Source: Acinetobacter sp. ANC 4648 (lineage in GTDB: Bacteria; Pseudomonadota; Gammaproteobacteria; Pseudomonadales; Moraxellaceae). From it: a stretch of 64,000 bases of DNA. Below the pieces are notes generated by a model that worked only from the letters and a program-made list of their open reading frames with translations, was not told the DNA's origin and did no database searches. Each line of letters begins with the position of its first letter. The stretch's first letter is position 1. The stretch spans positions 1 through 64,000 of the forward strand of contig NZ_NEGI01000008.1 of assembly GCF_002135345.1 (NCBI RefSeq). The letters run 5' to 3'. Of the stretch, positions 26,918-37,181 are shown one piece after another. The translations under genes were made by a program, and so were the position numbers.

Positions 26918-27661
26918 ATGGCAAGAACGATTTTAATTACAGGTGCCAGTTCAGGTATTGGTGCAGGAATGGCACGTGAATTTGCACAAAAAGGTTACAA
27001 TCTTGCAATCTGCGCACGTCGTTTAGAACGTTTAGATCTCCTAAAGCAAGACCTTGAAAGTAAATATGGTGTTAAGGTTAGCACCAAAATTCTAGATGTA
27101 ACCAATTATGAACAAGTTTTTCAAGTATTCCGAGAATTTAAACAAGAATTTGGCACGATTGATCGTATTATTGTAAATGCAGGTGTGGGCGATGGTCGTC
27201 GTATTGGGAAAGGTCATTTTGCCATTAATAAAGCCACTGTTGAAACCAATTTTATTTCCGCATTAGCACAATCTGAAGCCGCTGTTGAAATTTTTCGTGA
27301 ACAAAAGTTCGGACATTTGGTCATGATTTCTTCAATGAGTGCAATTCGTGGAATGCCAAAACATTTAACGGCTTATGCTGCAAGTAAAGCAGGCGTTGCA
27401 ACATTAGCTGAAGGAATTCGGGCTGAATTAATAGATACTGCTATTAAGGTATCTACGATTTTCCCTGGCTATATTCGTACTGAAATTAATCAAGGTGCAA
27501 AAAAATTACCCTTCGAAGTGGATGTAGAAACTGGCTCAAGGTTATTGGTTCAAGCAATCGAAAAGCAACCCGTGAAAGCCTATATACCACAGTGGCCGTG
27601 GTTACCGATCGGATTAATCATGAAAGTATTACCATTAAAACTAGTGAATAAATTAGGATAA
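26918..27661 (+). CDS. SDR-family oxidoreductase
   Basis: A 247-residue classical short-chain dehydrogenase. The cofactor motif is TGASSGIG (residues 7-14) with ICARR after beta-2, suggesting NADP preference. NAG marks the next strand. The catalytic Ser lies in MISSMSA and the pair in YAASK. It is the last gene of the acyl-CoA dehydrogenase operon, 23 bp after the phosphatase gene with AAGGAAGAAAGT before the ATG. A perfect hairpin terminator follows. It probably oxidises or reduces the hydroxy/keto intermediate. Confidence 0.9.
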   Translation: MARTILITGASSGIGAGMAREFAQKGYNLAICARRLERLDLLKQDLESKYGVKVSTKILDVTNYEQVFQVFREFKQEFGTIDRIIVNAGVGDGRRIGKGHFAINKATVETNFISALAQSEAAVEIFREQKFGHLVMISSMSAIRGMPKHLTAYAASKAGVATLAEGIRAELIDTAIKVSTIFPGYIRTEINQGAKKLPFEVDVETGSRLLVQAIEKQPVKAYIPQWPWLPIGLIMKVLPLKLVNKLG

Positions 27662-27690
27662 TTGGCTTATATTTAAATAGCTCAATTCTC

Positions 27691-27716
27691 ATAAAGACTC
27701 AAAAGAGTCTTTATCT
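27691..27716 (+). terminator. Terminator of the acyl-CoA dehydrogenase operon
   Basis: ATAAAGACTC and GAGTCTTTAT form a perfect 10-bp stem on an AAAA loop. A weak T-rich side follows. Confidence 0.65.
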
Positions 27717-27775
27717 TTATATACTGTTAAAAATGTATAATTATCAATATAAATTGAATGATACGGATAATCTAA

Positions 27776-28045
27776 ATGAAATATCTTTTTGCTGTACTTG
27801 GTTTAATGATCAGTATAGTTTTAGTTTTATCAGCAAGATATTTATATTTCACTTTGAATAATTTATGCAGTACCTTGCAATGTAACCTCGATATTACAAC
27901 AAGCTATTCTGTTTCTTATGCTATTTTAATTTTAATGGGAACACAAATGATGTACCTATATTATCAAGACAGAAATTACTGGAGATTGATTAATTTCTTG
28001 GGGATATTTGGTTTTTCATATTTCATAACAACAATGATGAAATAA
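27776..28045 (+). CDS. Small membrane protein of unknown function (89 aa)
   Basis: An 89-residue protein with three hydrophobic segments (about residues 3-22, 45-62 and 70-84). No family is recognised. It lies 20 bp before the SGNH hydrolase gene on the same strand, so co-transcription is likely. The ribosome-binding site is weak (GATAATCTAA). Confidence 0.5.
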   Translation: MKYLFAVLGLMISIVLVLSARYLYFTLNNLCSTLQCNLDITTSYSVSYAILILMGTQMMYLYYQDRNYWRLINFLGIFGFSYFITTMMK

Positions 28046-28065
28046 AATTACAGATTAGGTTAAAT

Positions 28066-28800
28066 ATGTTTTTAAAACTTTCGACTATTGCTTTAATTCC
28101 TGCGCTCATTGTTCAAGGCTACCTGGTCAAGAAAAATACTCCTCGTTTGCCTGAACCTAAAGGCGAGCGCTGTGGTGTAATTGGTCAAGGTCATACTTTA
28201 TCTATTCTTATACTTGGAGATTCTGCTGCTGCAGGTGTAGGTGTTCAATTTCAAGAGCAAGCGTTACTAGGTTCAATTTTATCAGAATTAAAGCATCAGT
28301 TTAAAATCAGCTATCAGTTACAAGCTAAAACTGGTGATACCACCATACAAGTTATTCAGAACATTCAGAGTATTTCACATGAGCATTTTGATGTGGTGAT
28401 TACCTCTGTTGGTGTAAATGATGTCACCAAACTTACTGATCCAAAACGATGGATCAAACAACAGCATTTATTTTATGCTGAAATTGAACAATGCTTTTCA
28501 CCAAAATTGGTTTTAGCTACGGGTGTACCACCCATGAATTTATTTCCAGCGCTACCTAATCCGCTGTCATGGTTATTTGGACAGTATTCACAACAAATGA
28601 ATAATGCCTTAGCAAAATTCATTCAGAAAAAAGCAATGTATCAATTAATTCAGTTTGATTTAGCTAAATTTAATTCTTTGAATTTAGACATGGCAGAAGA
28701 TGGTTTCCACCCGAGTCAGGAAATTTATCAACTTTGGGGACAAGAGGTGGCTGAGAAAATTCGCCAAAATTTTTTAGATAAAATATTGATGAATGAATAA
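28066..28800 (+). CDS. SGNH/GDSL hydrolase, probably exported
   Basis: A 244-residue esterase-like protein. Block I is LGDSAAAG with the nucleophile Ser, block III is SVGVND and block V is DGFHPS with the catalytic Asp and His. An N-terminal hydrophobic stretch (about residues 2-20) suggests a signal anchor. It could deacylate lipids or acetylated polymers; the substrate is unknown. A UDG-fold gene follows 6 bp downstream. Confidence 0.88.
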   Translation: MFLKLSTIALIPALIVQGYLVKKNTPRLPEPKGERCGVIGQGHTLSILILGDSAAAGVGVQFQEQALLGSILSELKHQFKISYQLQAKTGDTTIQVIQNIQSISHEHFDVVITSVGVNDVTKLTDPKRWIKQQHLFYAEIEQCFSPKLVLATGVPPMNLFPALPNPLSWLFGQYSQQMNNALAKFIQKKAMYQLIQFDLAKFNSLNLDMAEDGFHPSQEIYQLWGQEVAEKIRQNFLDKILMNE

Positions 28801-28806
28801 CCTATT

Positions 28807-29400
28807 ATGACGAATATTGAATTAAAAATTGAGACTCATCCACTGCCACCATTTCTTCCTAAAAATGCTCAATTATTAATGCTTGGTAGTTTTCCACCGC
28901 CAAAAGAGCGTTGGAAAATGGATTTTTATTATCCTAATTATCAAAATGATATGTGGCGAATTTTTGGATTAATTTTTTTTAAAGATAAAGATCACTTTTT
29001 AGATCTAAGCAATAAAAAATTCAAAGAAGAGTTAATCCGTAAGTTTCTGACTGAAAAAGGCATTGCTATTTTTGATACGGCATATCAAGTCATTCGTTTA
29101 AAAGATAATGCTGCAGATAAATTTTTACAGATTGAGACAGCCACTAACTTATCGAAACTTTTAGCTCAAATTCCTTTATGCCATAGCATTATGACCACAG
29201 GAGACAAAGCGACAGATACCTTAATGCTATCAATGCCTGAGGGAACGCTTAAACCAGTGATTGGTGAGTCGTCTAAAACTTACTTTGCTAAACGTGAAAT
29301 GACATTGTATCGAATGCCTTCTTCATCTAGAGCATATCCTTTAGCGTTAGATAAGAAAGCAGATGTGTATCGAAAATTTTTTTGTAAGCTCGGTTTTTAG
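28807..29400 (+). CDS. Uracil-DNA-glycosylase-family protein
   Basis: A 197-residue UDG-superfamily protein. The motif LLMLGSFPPPKERWKMDFYYPN is motif A of the MUG/UDG-like branch, with QNDMWRIFG following. MPSSSRAYP is the C-terminal minor-groove motif. Whether it removes uracil or has lost glycosylase activity is unknown, as motif A lacks the usual Asp or Asn after the proline. It is co-directional with the SGNH gene, with no functional link apparent. Confidence 0.8.
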   Translation: MTNIELKIETHPLPPFLPKNAQLLMLGSFPPPKERWKMDFYYPNYQNDMWRIFGLIFFKDKDHFLDLSNKKFKEELIRKFLTEKGIAIFDTAYQVIRLKDNAADKFLQIETATNLSKLLAQIPLCHSIMTTGDKATDTLMLSMPEGTLKPVIGESSKTYFAKREMTLYRMPSSSRAYPLALDKKADVYRKFFCKLGF

Positions 29401-29478
29401 AAATAAACTTACTTTAAATTGGTTAAAACTTATTAATGTATTTCATTCATTAGTATTGAAACTAGGTGGACAATGTCA

Positions 29479-31023
29479 TTACATCATCCATTCAATTGGC
29501 AGATAAGAAACACTGTACATAATAAATCGTTGAAAATGTGTCGTTTCTGGGTCGACTTTATATTCAATTATTTTTCCATTTTGTTGATGATCTAACCAAA
29601 TAATTTCATTTTGATCATTAAGCTTTAATTCATAAGCAACTCGAAGTAAGGTTTGATCAAGTAAATCTGAAATTTGTTCCTGTAGTTGATCAGATGTAAC
29701 CACCAAACCAACTTCCGTATTTAAATTAAATGAACGAGGGTCTAAATTAAATGAACCAATAAATACTTTATCATCGATATCAATAAATTTGGCATGCAGG
29801 CTAGATTTATTTTTTCCCTTTTTCGGTATCACATTGCCTGTCATTACTTCATACCAAGTACGACGTTTTCGTTCAATATAAGGTTTAAACTCATAAAGTT
29901 GAACGCCATTTTTAAGTAGGTCAACACGATACTTTTGATAAAAGGCATGTACCAATGCGACATCATTAGCAACAAAAGAATTGGTCAAAACTCTAACTTT
30001 AACATTACGTTTTGAAAATTGACTTAGATAATGAGTCCCATTTTTTGTCGGCACAAAATAAGCTGCTATTAAATCCATCTCTTGGGTAGGTTCACCCATA
30101 TATTTTCCTATTTGATAGGAAATTAACTCACTCTTTTTAGCTTGCCCCAATGTTTTTTGAGGGGAATCTGCTAAAAATTCAGCATGTGCCCAATTCAATT
30201 TATTTTGAGTCAATTCAAGCGCAAGTTCTTTTTGTTCTGCATTGACTTTTTCATCCGCTGGATTGTCATTACGTTCAAGCTTCTGATAGTCAGCACGTAA
30301 TTTTTTTAATTTTTTAGGTTTTCCTTGACCAATTAATTGCTGAACAGGGTAACTTAAGGGAAAATTCCAAAACTCTGAAAAAACATCATTTGCCCGATGG
30401 ACTGCTGTACCAAAAAACAAAATATCCATATCTGTAAATTGAAATGACTGACTCGCATCAAAATATTCACTACTAATATTACGACCACCTGTAACTGCAA
30501 TCGCACCATCAGCAATAATTAATTTATTATGCATTCGATGATTGATCAATTTCGTACGAAATATATAGTCAAAAACTCGAATTTTTCGAAACATATACGG
30601 ATTATAAAGTTTAATCTGTATATTAGGATGTGTGCTTAAAGCTTTGAGTTGATTATCGAGTTTATTCCCGTTTTGATCATCAATTAATATTCGAACTTTT
30701 ACACCACGATCGGCAGCTTTTAATAGCTCATACAACATTAACTGACCGATGAAATCATCTGCCCAGATATAATATTGTAAATCTAAATTGTATTTAGCTT
30801 TGCGAATAAGATGTACACGGGCAGCAATGCTTTGAAAAGCTTCACTCATGGCTAAATAAGCTGTTAATCCTTGTTTTAATTTTAACTCAGTATCGGGTTC
30901 ACTGACCCAACCACCTAAGTGTGCAATAGTGGGATCTTGTTGTTTTGATTGATTCATAGGCAGACTGCATCCTGTTAACATAAAAACAGAAAAAATGAAT
31001 AGCGTCGTGGCTCGATGTTTCAT
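29479..31023 (-). CDS. Phospholipase D-family lipoprotein (cardiolipin-synthase C-like)
   Basis: A 514-residue protein with two HKD motifs: HNKLIIADGAIAVTGGRN and HAKFIDIDDKVFIGSFN. The start is placed at 31023, giving a lipoprotein signal ending LTGC (Cys19). The architecture and the C-terminal extension resemble YmdC/ClsC, which makes cardiolipin from phosphatidylglycerol and phosphatidylethanolamine. A periplasm-facing anchor fits. It is divergent from frmA with a 124-bp gap and no operon partner. Confidence 0.88.
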   Translation of the reverse strand: MKHRATTLFIFSVFMLTGCSLPMNQSKQQDPTIAHLGGWVSEPDTELKLKQGLTAYLAMSEAFQSIAARVHLIRKAKYNLDLQYYIWADDFIGQLMLYELLKAADRGVKVRILIDDQNGNKLDNQLKALSTHPNIQIKLYNPYMFRKIRVFDYIFRTKLINHRMHNKLIIADGAIAVTGGRNISSEYFDASQSFQFTDMDILFFGTAVHRANDVFSEFWNFPLSYPVQQLIGQGKPKKLKKLRADYQKLERNDNPADEKVNAEQKELALELTQNKLNWAHAEFLADSPQKTLGQAKKSELISYQIGKYMGEPTQEMDLIAAYFVPTKNGTHYLSQFSKRNVKVRVLTNSFVANDVALVHAFYQKYRVDLLKNGVQLYEFKPYIERKRRTWYEVMTGNVIPKKGKNKSSLHAKFIDIDDKVFIGSFNLDPRSFNLNTEVGLVVTSDQLQEQISDLLDQTLLRVAYELKLNDQNEIIWLDHQQNGKIIEYKVDPETTHFQRFIMYSVSYLPIEWMM

Positions 31024-31129
31024 TAAGTTGTACAAAATTCTATCTTAGATAAATCATAACATTAGTTACAGCTTGAATCTGTAAAGTGAAAAAGGTTACT
31101 GTAGCTTAACTGTTAAATTAACAAATTAA

Positions 31130-32257
<1,128 letters not shown>

Positions 32258-32270
32258 TTTTTGATGCTAA

Positions 32271-32296
32271 AAAACGGGCATTTTGCCCGTTTTTTT
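32271..32296 (+). terminator. Terminator between frmA and tyrB
   Basis: AAAACGGGCA and TGCCCGTTTT form a 10-bp stem on TTT, followed by T. The A-rich 5' side makes it work for the convergent tyrB as well. Confidence 0.85.
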
Positions 32297-32311
32297 ATGC
32301 ATATTTAGGTT

Positions 32312-33517
32312 TTAACTAGTCGCTTGAATAACATCAACAATAGATGTTGCAACATAATCAATATTATTCAGATTAAGACCAGCCGCGCACATACGGCCAC
32401 TGCGTAGTAAATAAATACCGTATTTATCTTTTAAAATGTCGACTTGTTTTGCAGTTAAACCAGTGTAACTGAACATACCTTGCTGTGTTGTTAAATAACT
32501 GAAGTCACGTTCAGGTAAGGCATGGCTTAATTTAGCTTTGAGTATTTCGCGCATTTGAATAATACGTTCACGCATTTGCTGGAGTTCAGCTTCCCATCGT
32601 GCTGTTAAGCCAGTATCAGTCAGTACATTATTAACCAGTAAAGCTCCAGTTGTTGGCGGGCTAGAATAAATACGGCGTACAGTTGCTTTGAGTTGACCCA
32701 GTACTGTTTGTGCAGTTACAGCATCATCACAAACAAATGTTAAACCACCGACACGCTCACCATATAATGAGAAAATTTTAGAGAATGAATTACTGACTAT
32801 GAAGTTCATACCAGATTGATCTAAAGCACGAATCGCATATGCATCTTCTTCTATACCTTGGCCAAAACCTTGGTATGCAATATCTAAGAAGGGAATTAAG
32901 TCACGGGCTTTAAGTATTGCAATTACTTGATCCCATTCATCCGGAGTTAGATCTGCACCCGTTGGATTATGGCAACAAGGGTGAAGTAATACGATTCCTT
33001 TTGCTGGAATTTTATTTAAATCTTCAAGCATTGCTGCAATATTGACACCATTGGTATTGGCATCAAAATAAGTATAGAAATGCGAAGCAATACCTGCACC
33101 ATTAAAGATCGCAATATGGTTTTCCCAAGTCGGTTGACTCACCCAGATTTCAGATTCTGGAAAATATTTTTTAAGAAAGTCAGCTCCAACTTTTAACGCA
33201 CCTGATCCCCCGAGTGTTTGAATAGTAACAGCACGACCATCTTTAGCTGCTTGACTATTTTTTCCTAAAAGCAATGTTTGAGTTACAAGGTTATAAGACT
33301 TTAAGCCATCCATAGGTAAATAAAGTTTTACCTTTTGATTGCTGGGTTCAATGTTTTTATACGCGGTTTTAACAGCTTCTAATTGTGGAACAATATTATC
33401 TTCATTGTAATATAAGCCAATACTTAAATTGACTTTCTGTGTCCGTTCATCCTTACCAAATTCTTCCATCAACGACAGAATTGGATCACCTGCATAAGAA
33501 TCTACATGCTGAAACAT
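32312..33517 (-). CDS. tyrB: Aromatic amino acid aminotransferase
   Basis: A 401-residue class I PLP aminotransferase that makes Tyr and Phe from their keto acids. The PLP lysine is in [15 protein letters not shown], preceded by [17 protein letters not shown] and the C-terminal RMCAAGLN carboxylate-binding Arg are present. The last two residues before the stop are unremarkable. It is monocistronic. Because it uses aromatic keto acids, it shares end products with the DAHP synthase gene at 41.4 kb, but no similar leader is seen here. Confidence 0.92.
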   Translation of the reverse strand: MFQHVDSYAGDPILSLMEEFGKDERTQKVNLSIGLYYNEDNIVPQLEAVKTAYKNIEPSNQKVKLYLPMDGLKSYNLVTQTLLLGKNSQAAKDGRAVTIQTLGGSGALKVGADFLKKYFPESEIWVSQPTWENHIAIFNGAGIASHFYTYFDANTNGVNIAAMLEDLNKIPAKGIVLLHPCCHNPTGADLTPDEWDQVIAILKARDLIPFLDIAYQGFGQGIEEDAYAIRALDQSGMNFIVSNSFSKIFSLYGERVGGLTFVCDDAVTAQTVLGQLKATVRRIYSSPPTTGALLVNNVLTDTGLTARWEAELQQMRERIIQMREILKAKLSHALPERDFSYLTTQQGMFSYTGLTAKQVDILKDKYGIYLLRSGRMCAAGLNLNNIDYVATSIVDVIQATS

Positions 33518-33682
33518 GGCTCAAAGTCCTAAATTAAACGAAGATATTTGAATTAGATCATATAGGGAATTGAATAGATGACTCAACAGTTGATCCGCGT
33601 TTATTTTTTATTATTTATTTAACTTTGGGCAATATACAGCTAAAAATATTATTTTAAGTATTAATGCATATGTTTGAAAATA

Positions 33683-33712
33683 AAAATGGAGATTTTTAAT
33701 CTCCATTTTTAT
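33683..33712. terminator. Bidirectional-type terminator between HmuY gene and tyrB promoter region
   Basis: AAAATGGAGATT and AATCTCCATTTT pair over 12 bp, with A before and T after, 10 bp beyond the HmuY-family stop codon on the minus strand. Confidence 0.75.
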
Positions 33713-33723
33713 TAAATTTTTAT

Positions 33724-34971
33724 TTATTTTGCAGGTTGAACATCAAATTCAAATGACCAAGTTGTTGCACTTGAAGCATTACTTGGATCAGCATAGCTAA
33801 TTTCTTTTAAATGCATGCGCGCATAGCTATTTCCTTTATTTCCACGCAGCATTGTTGCAGCAGTTGAATTTGCTTTTAACATATGTGCTGCTTGTAAACC
33901 ATCAGTTTGAGCAGCTGCAATCGTAGGGTAGTAATTGTACCAACCATAAGATAGTTTATTCGGATACGCCCCTTGATAAACAGGATTCAAAACAGAGGTG
34001 ATCGTGTTGGCACCCCATTTAGTCACAACGGTCGATATAGCTGCTTTTAAATCAGCTTCAGTATTAATATAAGCATTTGCATCTTTAAATTTCTCAGTAA
34101 TCACTTTGCCGTCAGTCGTATAGAACCCCGCAGGTTGTGAAGCAATTGCTGCGCCAATATTTGTATTGAGCTGTACGTTATAACGATTTAATGCGAATTG
34201 CCAAACACCTTCCTTTTTATTGCTAAACTGTCCTGTTGCTAAATCGACATAGCTCCAACCTTGTGTTGCATCAATAGTCATCGTTTTTATATCATTTGGA
34301 TATGAAGTATTGATATAACGTATTGAAATATATCCTGATGTAGCACCTTGGTAATAATTATAAATTTGTACTGCAAAAACAGGTTTGTCTACAGTTCCAA
34401 TAGCACTTTTAGAAGAACTATCAGTTGTCACTAGATATGTTTTGAAATTTGGAGACATGCGATGATCACCAAATAAATCATATTCGAAGAAGCTGGTAAT
34501 CCCATTTTTCGTATCCATAAATGCATTACTATATGCATCTATCAACCAAGCTGATGCGGGCAAGCTTCCGGCTTGAGTCGCATCTTTTTCTTTGGATAGA
34601 TTTTCCCAAGTAGCATCAAAAGGTGAGTACAATGCACCACCAGTACCAGAACCACTCACACCACTATTGGTAAAGAGTATAGGGGTACGCGTTCCCATCG
34701 CAAACTTGAGATCCCAATCTGAACCGTCACAAGAAATTTGAGCTTGTGTATCAATATCATAACAATATGAAGTATTTACAGCAGGCTGAATTTTCCATTC
34801 TTTGGCCTTTACGCTAAAAAGATCAGTATTTACGACAGGAGGCTGAGTCGTCCCGCCACCTCCAGTAGAATTATTATCACTGCTACCACCTCCGCATGCA
34901 GCTAAAAGTATACCCAGTGAAGATAATGCAAATAATTTTGCTAAGTTAGCGTTTGAAGAAGTCATATTCAA
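33724..34971 (-). CDS. HmuY-family haem-binding lipoprotein
   Basis: A 415-residue lipoprotein. The signal ends LLAAC (lipobox), followed by a Gly/Ser/Asn-rich linker. The rest shows HmuY-type repeats of Trp-containing strands (DWDLKFAMGTRTP, SYVDLATGQFSNKK, TWSFEFDVQ). The length suggests two HmuY-like modules. HmuY proteins take haem from host carriers and hand it to a TonB receptor, whose gene lies 12 bp upstream in the same operon. A Fur box stands before that receptor. Confidence 0.82.
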   Translation of the reverse strand: MNMTSSNANLAKLFALSSLGILLAACGGGSSDNNSTGGGGTTQPPVVNTDLFSVKAKEWKIQPAVNTSYCYDIDTQAQISCDGSDWDLKFAMGTRTPILFTNSGVSGSGTGGALYSPFDATWENLSKEKDATQAGSLPASAWLIDAYSNAFMDTKNGITSFFEYDLFGDHRMSPNFKTYLVTTDSSSKSAIGTVDKPVFAVQIYNYYQGATSGYISIRYINTSYPNDIKTMTIDATQGWSYVDLATGQFSNKKEGVWQFALNRYNVQLNTNIGAAIASQPAGFYTTDGKVITEKFKDANAYINTEADLKAAISTVVTKWGANTITSVLNPVYQGAYPNKLSYGWYNYYPTIAAAQTDGLQAAHMLKANSTAATMLRGNKGNSYARMHLKEISYADPSNASSATTWSFEFDVQPAK

Positions 34972-34983
34972 TTCCTTATAAGG

Positions 34984-37017
34984 TTATTTAGGTTTTTTAT
35001 TCCAGTTAAAACGAAGCCCGGTATAGGTGTAACGCCCTTCAATTGGGCGATAATCTACCGATGCATTAAAGTCACGTTGTTCATTAAAAATATTATCAAT
35101 GCCAATAAAAGCGCTGATATATGGATTAATCTGATAGTCAATTTGTGAGTCAACACTGAACCACTCAGGAGATTTATGCAGATTGGCACTATCACCAAAT
35201 TCATCACTTTGGTAACGAGCACGTAGCGTTAAATCAAGTTGGTCATTGAATGAATAATCTGCACCGAGGCGTGCGATATGTTTAGGTCGACGTGTTAGCC
35301 ATTTATCTGTGATTTTATCTTTGGCTTCGGTATAAGTATAAGCACCTGATAATGCTAAATAAGGTGTAATATGCCACTGAGCTGTGGTTTCGATACCTTT
35401 AGTATTAGCTTCAGCAACATTGCTATATGAGTATTGGGTAATTCCATTAATGACGACAGAATTGTCATAATCGGTTTGAATCAAGTCATTAATATTATTC
35501 CAGAATAAGTTAACATCAGCATTCCAAATGTCATTTTTGACTAGACTTAAGCCCAGTTGATAACTATCAGATGATTCTGGTTTTAAATTTGGGTTTCCAA
35601 TAACGATATAACCTAAATGGCTATGATCAAAAGAATAGAAACGTTCTTTTAAATTTGGAACACGATAACCTTGCCCATAACTGAATCTTAAATCGGCTAA
35701 AAAATCTTTTTGCTCATAGAATCGATATTTACTACTCAGTTTAAAAGCATTGTGATTTCCAAAATCTTCATCATTTTGAAAACGCCAACCAAAAATGGTA
35801 TCTAATTGATCAGTCAGGTTCACTTCATTTTGAAGATAAAATTCATGGCGATCACGAGATACAGCACCACCTTGCATCTCAAATTTGCCATTATTACTTT
35901 GCTCTAATTTTTCTTCATGCCAGTCATAGCCTAGTTGCCAGTTTTGTTTATACCAAGTTGGTAATGAAACTTGAGAACTAAAGTGATTATTTTCCTGATT
36001 TGAATTCCGTAAGGCAGATAAATAGCCGTCTAAAGTTTGAGTAGAAGTTGTGTCATAGGTTTCATGCACACCTTTTAAGTCAAATAAGACATTATTAAAT
36101 AAATTAAATTTTGTACCTGCACTAAAGCGTTGTCGTTCAATATCTTCAATTTTGTATTGCTTTAAATAAAATGGTGGAACGAAATTTAGACTACGTTGAT
36201 GGTCTTTCTCCCGATAATCATTAAAATCTGCCCAAATAGAAAATTGATCCGATGGTTGCCATACACCATAAATTGAATATTGTTGACGGTTTTGTTCATC
36301 GCCTTGTAGGGGATATTGCTCTGGGTGTACAGCAAAACCATCACTTTTAAATTGGTCAGCAGTAATACGACCTTTAAAATTACCTTGAGACCCTTCTATT
36401 TTTATTTTTTCATGATGATTGTTAATTGAAATAGCTTTTCCATTGGCATTCTGCTTTCCATAACTACCCACATCTATTTGACCAGAGACTGAAACACCAT
36501 CCGCAACTTTTTTAGTAATAATATTAATGACGCCACCCATTGCAGAAGAACCATATTGAGCAGATGCAGCACCTTTAATGACTTCAATATGATCAACGCT
36601 TGCAATCAAATATTGATCTAAGTCAACTGTTGATCCGGTACTTGCTGCAAGAGGAAGCCCATCAATGAGAATCAAAACTTGATCACTACTGAGACCTTGT
36701 AGTGAAATCTCATATCCTGATTTTCCATGAATTTCACGAAGTAAAATACCAGGGATATTTTCTAAAGCATCTTTAAGTGTCGTCGCGTTAGTTCTTTTAA
36801 GCTCTGTTTCACTGACCACTTCGGTGCGAATAGGGCTGTCTGTTAATTTTTTTTCTGAGCGTGTCGCTGTAACAACAATTGTATCTAAGGTTCTAATTTC
36901 ATTATTGTTTGCCCATGTATGTGTTGTTGTAAATAGTCCACTCGTAATAAGAGCGAGAAATAATACGTTAGGCTTTGAAAAAAATAGTGCTGTATCGAGA
37001 GGAGGTTTTATATTCAC
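34984..37017 (-). CDS. TonB-dependent receptor, probably haem
   Basis: A 677-residue outer-membrane receptor. The signal peptide ends near THTWA, the TonB box is LDTIVVTA, the plug covers about residues 50-165, and the barrel ends in RFNW-type beta strands. YRVPNLKERF followed by GNPNLKPE matches the FRAP/NPNL pattern of haem receptors. The start is a GTG at 37015-37017; an in-frame stop lies just upstream and no ATG precedes the signal, though the Shine-Dalgarno is poor. It forms an operon with the HmuY-like gene and is divergent from the DUF6607 gene across a Fur box. Confidence 0.88.
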   Translation of the reverse strand: MNIKPPLDTALFFSKPNVLFLALITSGLFTTTHTWANNNEIRTLDTIVVTATRSEKKLTDSPIRTEVVSETELKRTNATTLKDALENIPGILLREIHGKSGYEISLQGLSSDQVLILIDGLPLAASTGSTVDLDQYLIASVDHIEVIKGAASAQYGSSAMGGVINIITKKVADGVSVSGQIDVGSYGKQNANGKAISINNHHEKIKIEGSQGNFKGRITADQFKSDGFAVHPEQYPLQGDEQNRQQYSIYGVWQPSDQFSIWADFNDYREKDHQRSLNFVPPFYLKQYKIEDIERQRFSAGTKFNLFNNVLFDLKGVHETYDTTSTQTLDGYLSALRNSNQENNHFSSQVSLPTWYKQNWQLGYDWHEEKLEQSNNGKFEMQGGAVSRDRHEFYLQNEVNLTDQLDTIFGWRFQNDEDFGNHNAFKLSSKYRFYEQKDFLADLRFSYGQGYRVPNLKERFYSFDHSHLGYIVIGNPNLKPESSDSYQLGLSLVKNDIWNADVNLFWNNINDLIQTDYDNSVVINGITQYSYSNVAEANTKGIETTAQWHITPYLALSGAYTYTEAKDKITDKWLTRRPKHIARLGADYSFNDQLDLTLRARYQSDEFGDSANLHKSPEWFSVDSQIDYQINPYISAFIGIDNIFNEQRDFNASVDYRPIEGRYTYTGLRFNWNKKPK

Positions 37018-37057
37018 AACAGGAGTTCACAAATAGAAATATTTATCTTACGCAAAT

Positions 37058-37076
37058 AGTAATCATTATCATAATC
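37058..37076. promoter_or_regulatory. Fur box in the divergent haem-locus promoter
   Basis: On the minus strand GATTATGATAATGATTACT matches the 19-bp Fur consensus at 15 positions, made of three GATWAT-type hexamers. It lies 40 bp from the receptor start and about 105 bp from the DUF6607 start and could control both. Confidence 0.7.
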
Positions 37077-37181
37077 ATTTACAATACTTCTGCGATTTAT
37101 TTCAAGATAAAACAAATTGTGAACAAATTGGCTATCTGAATGGAATGAATTAATGCTTTATTACAATCTTGGAATGTAAAT

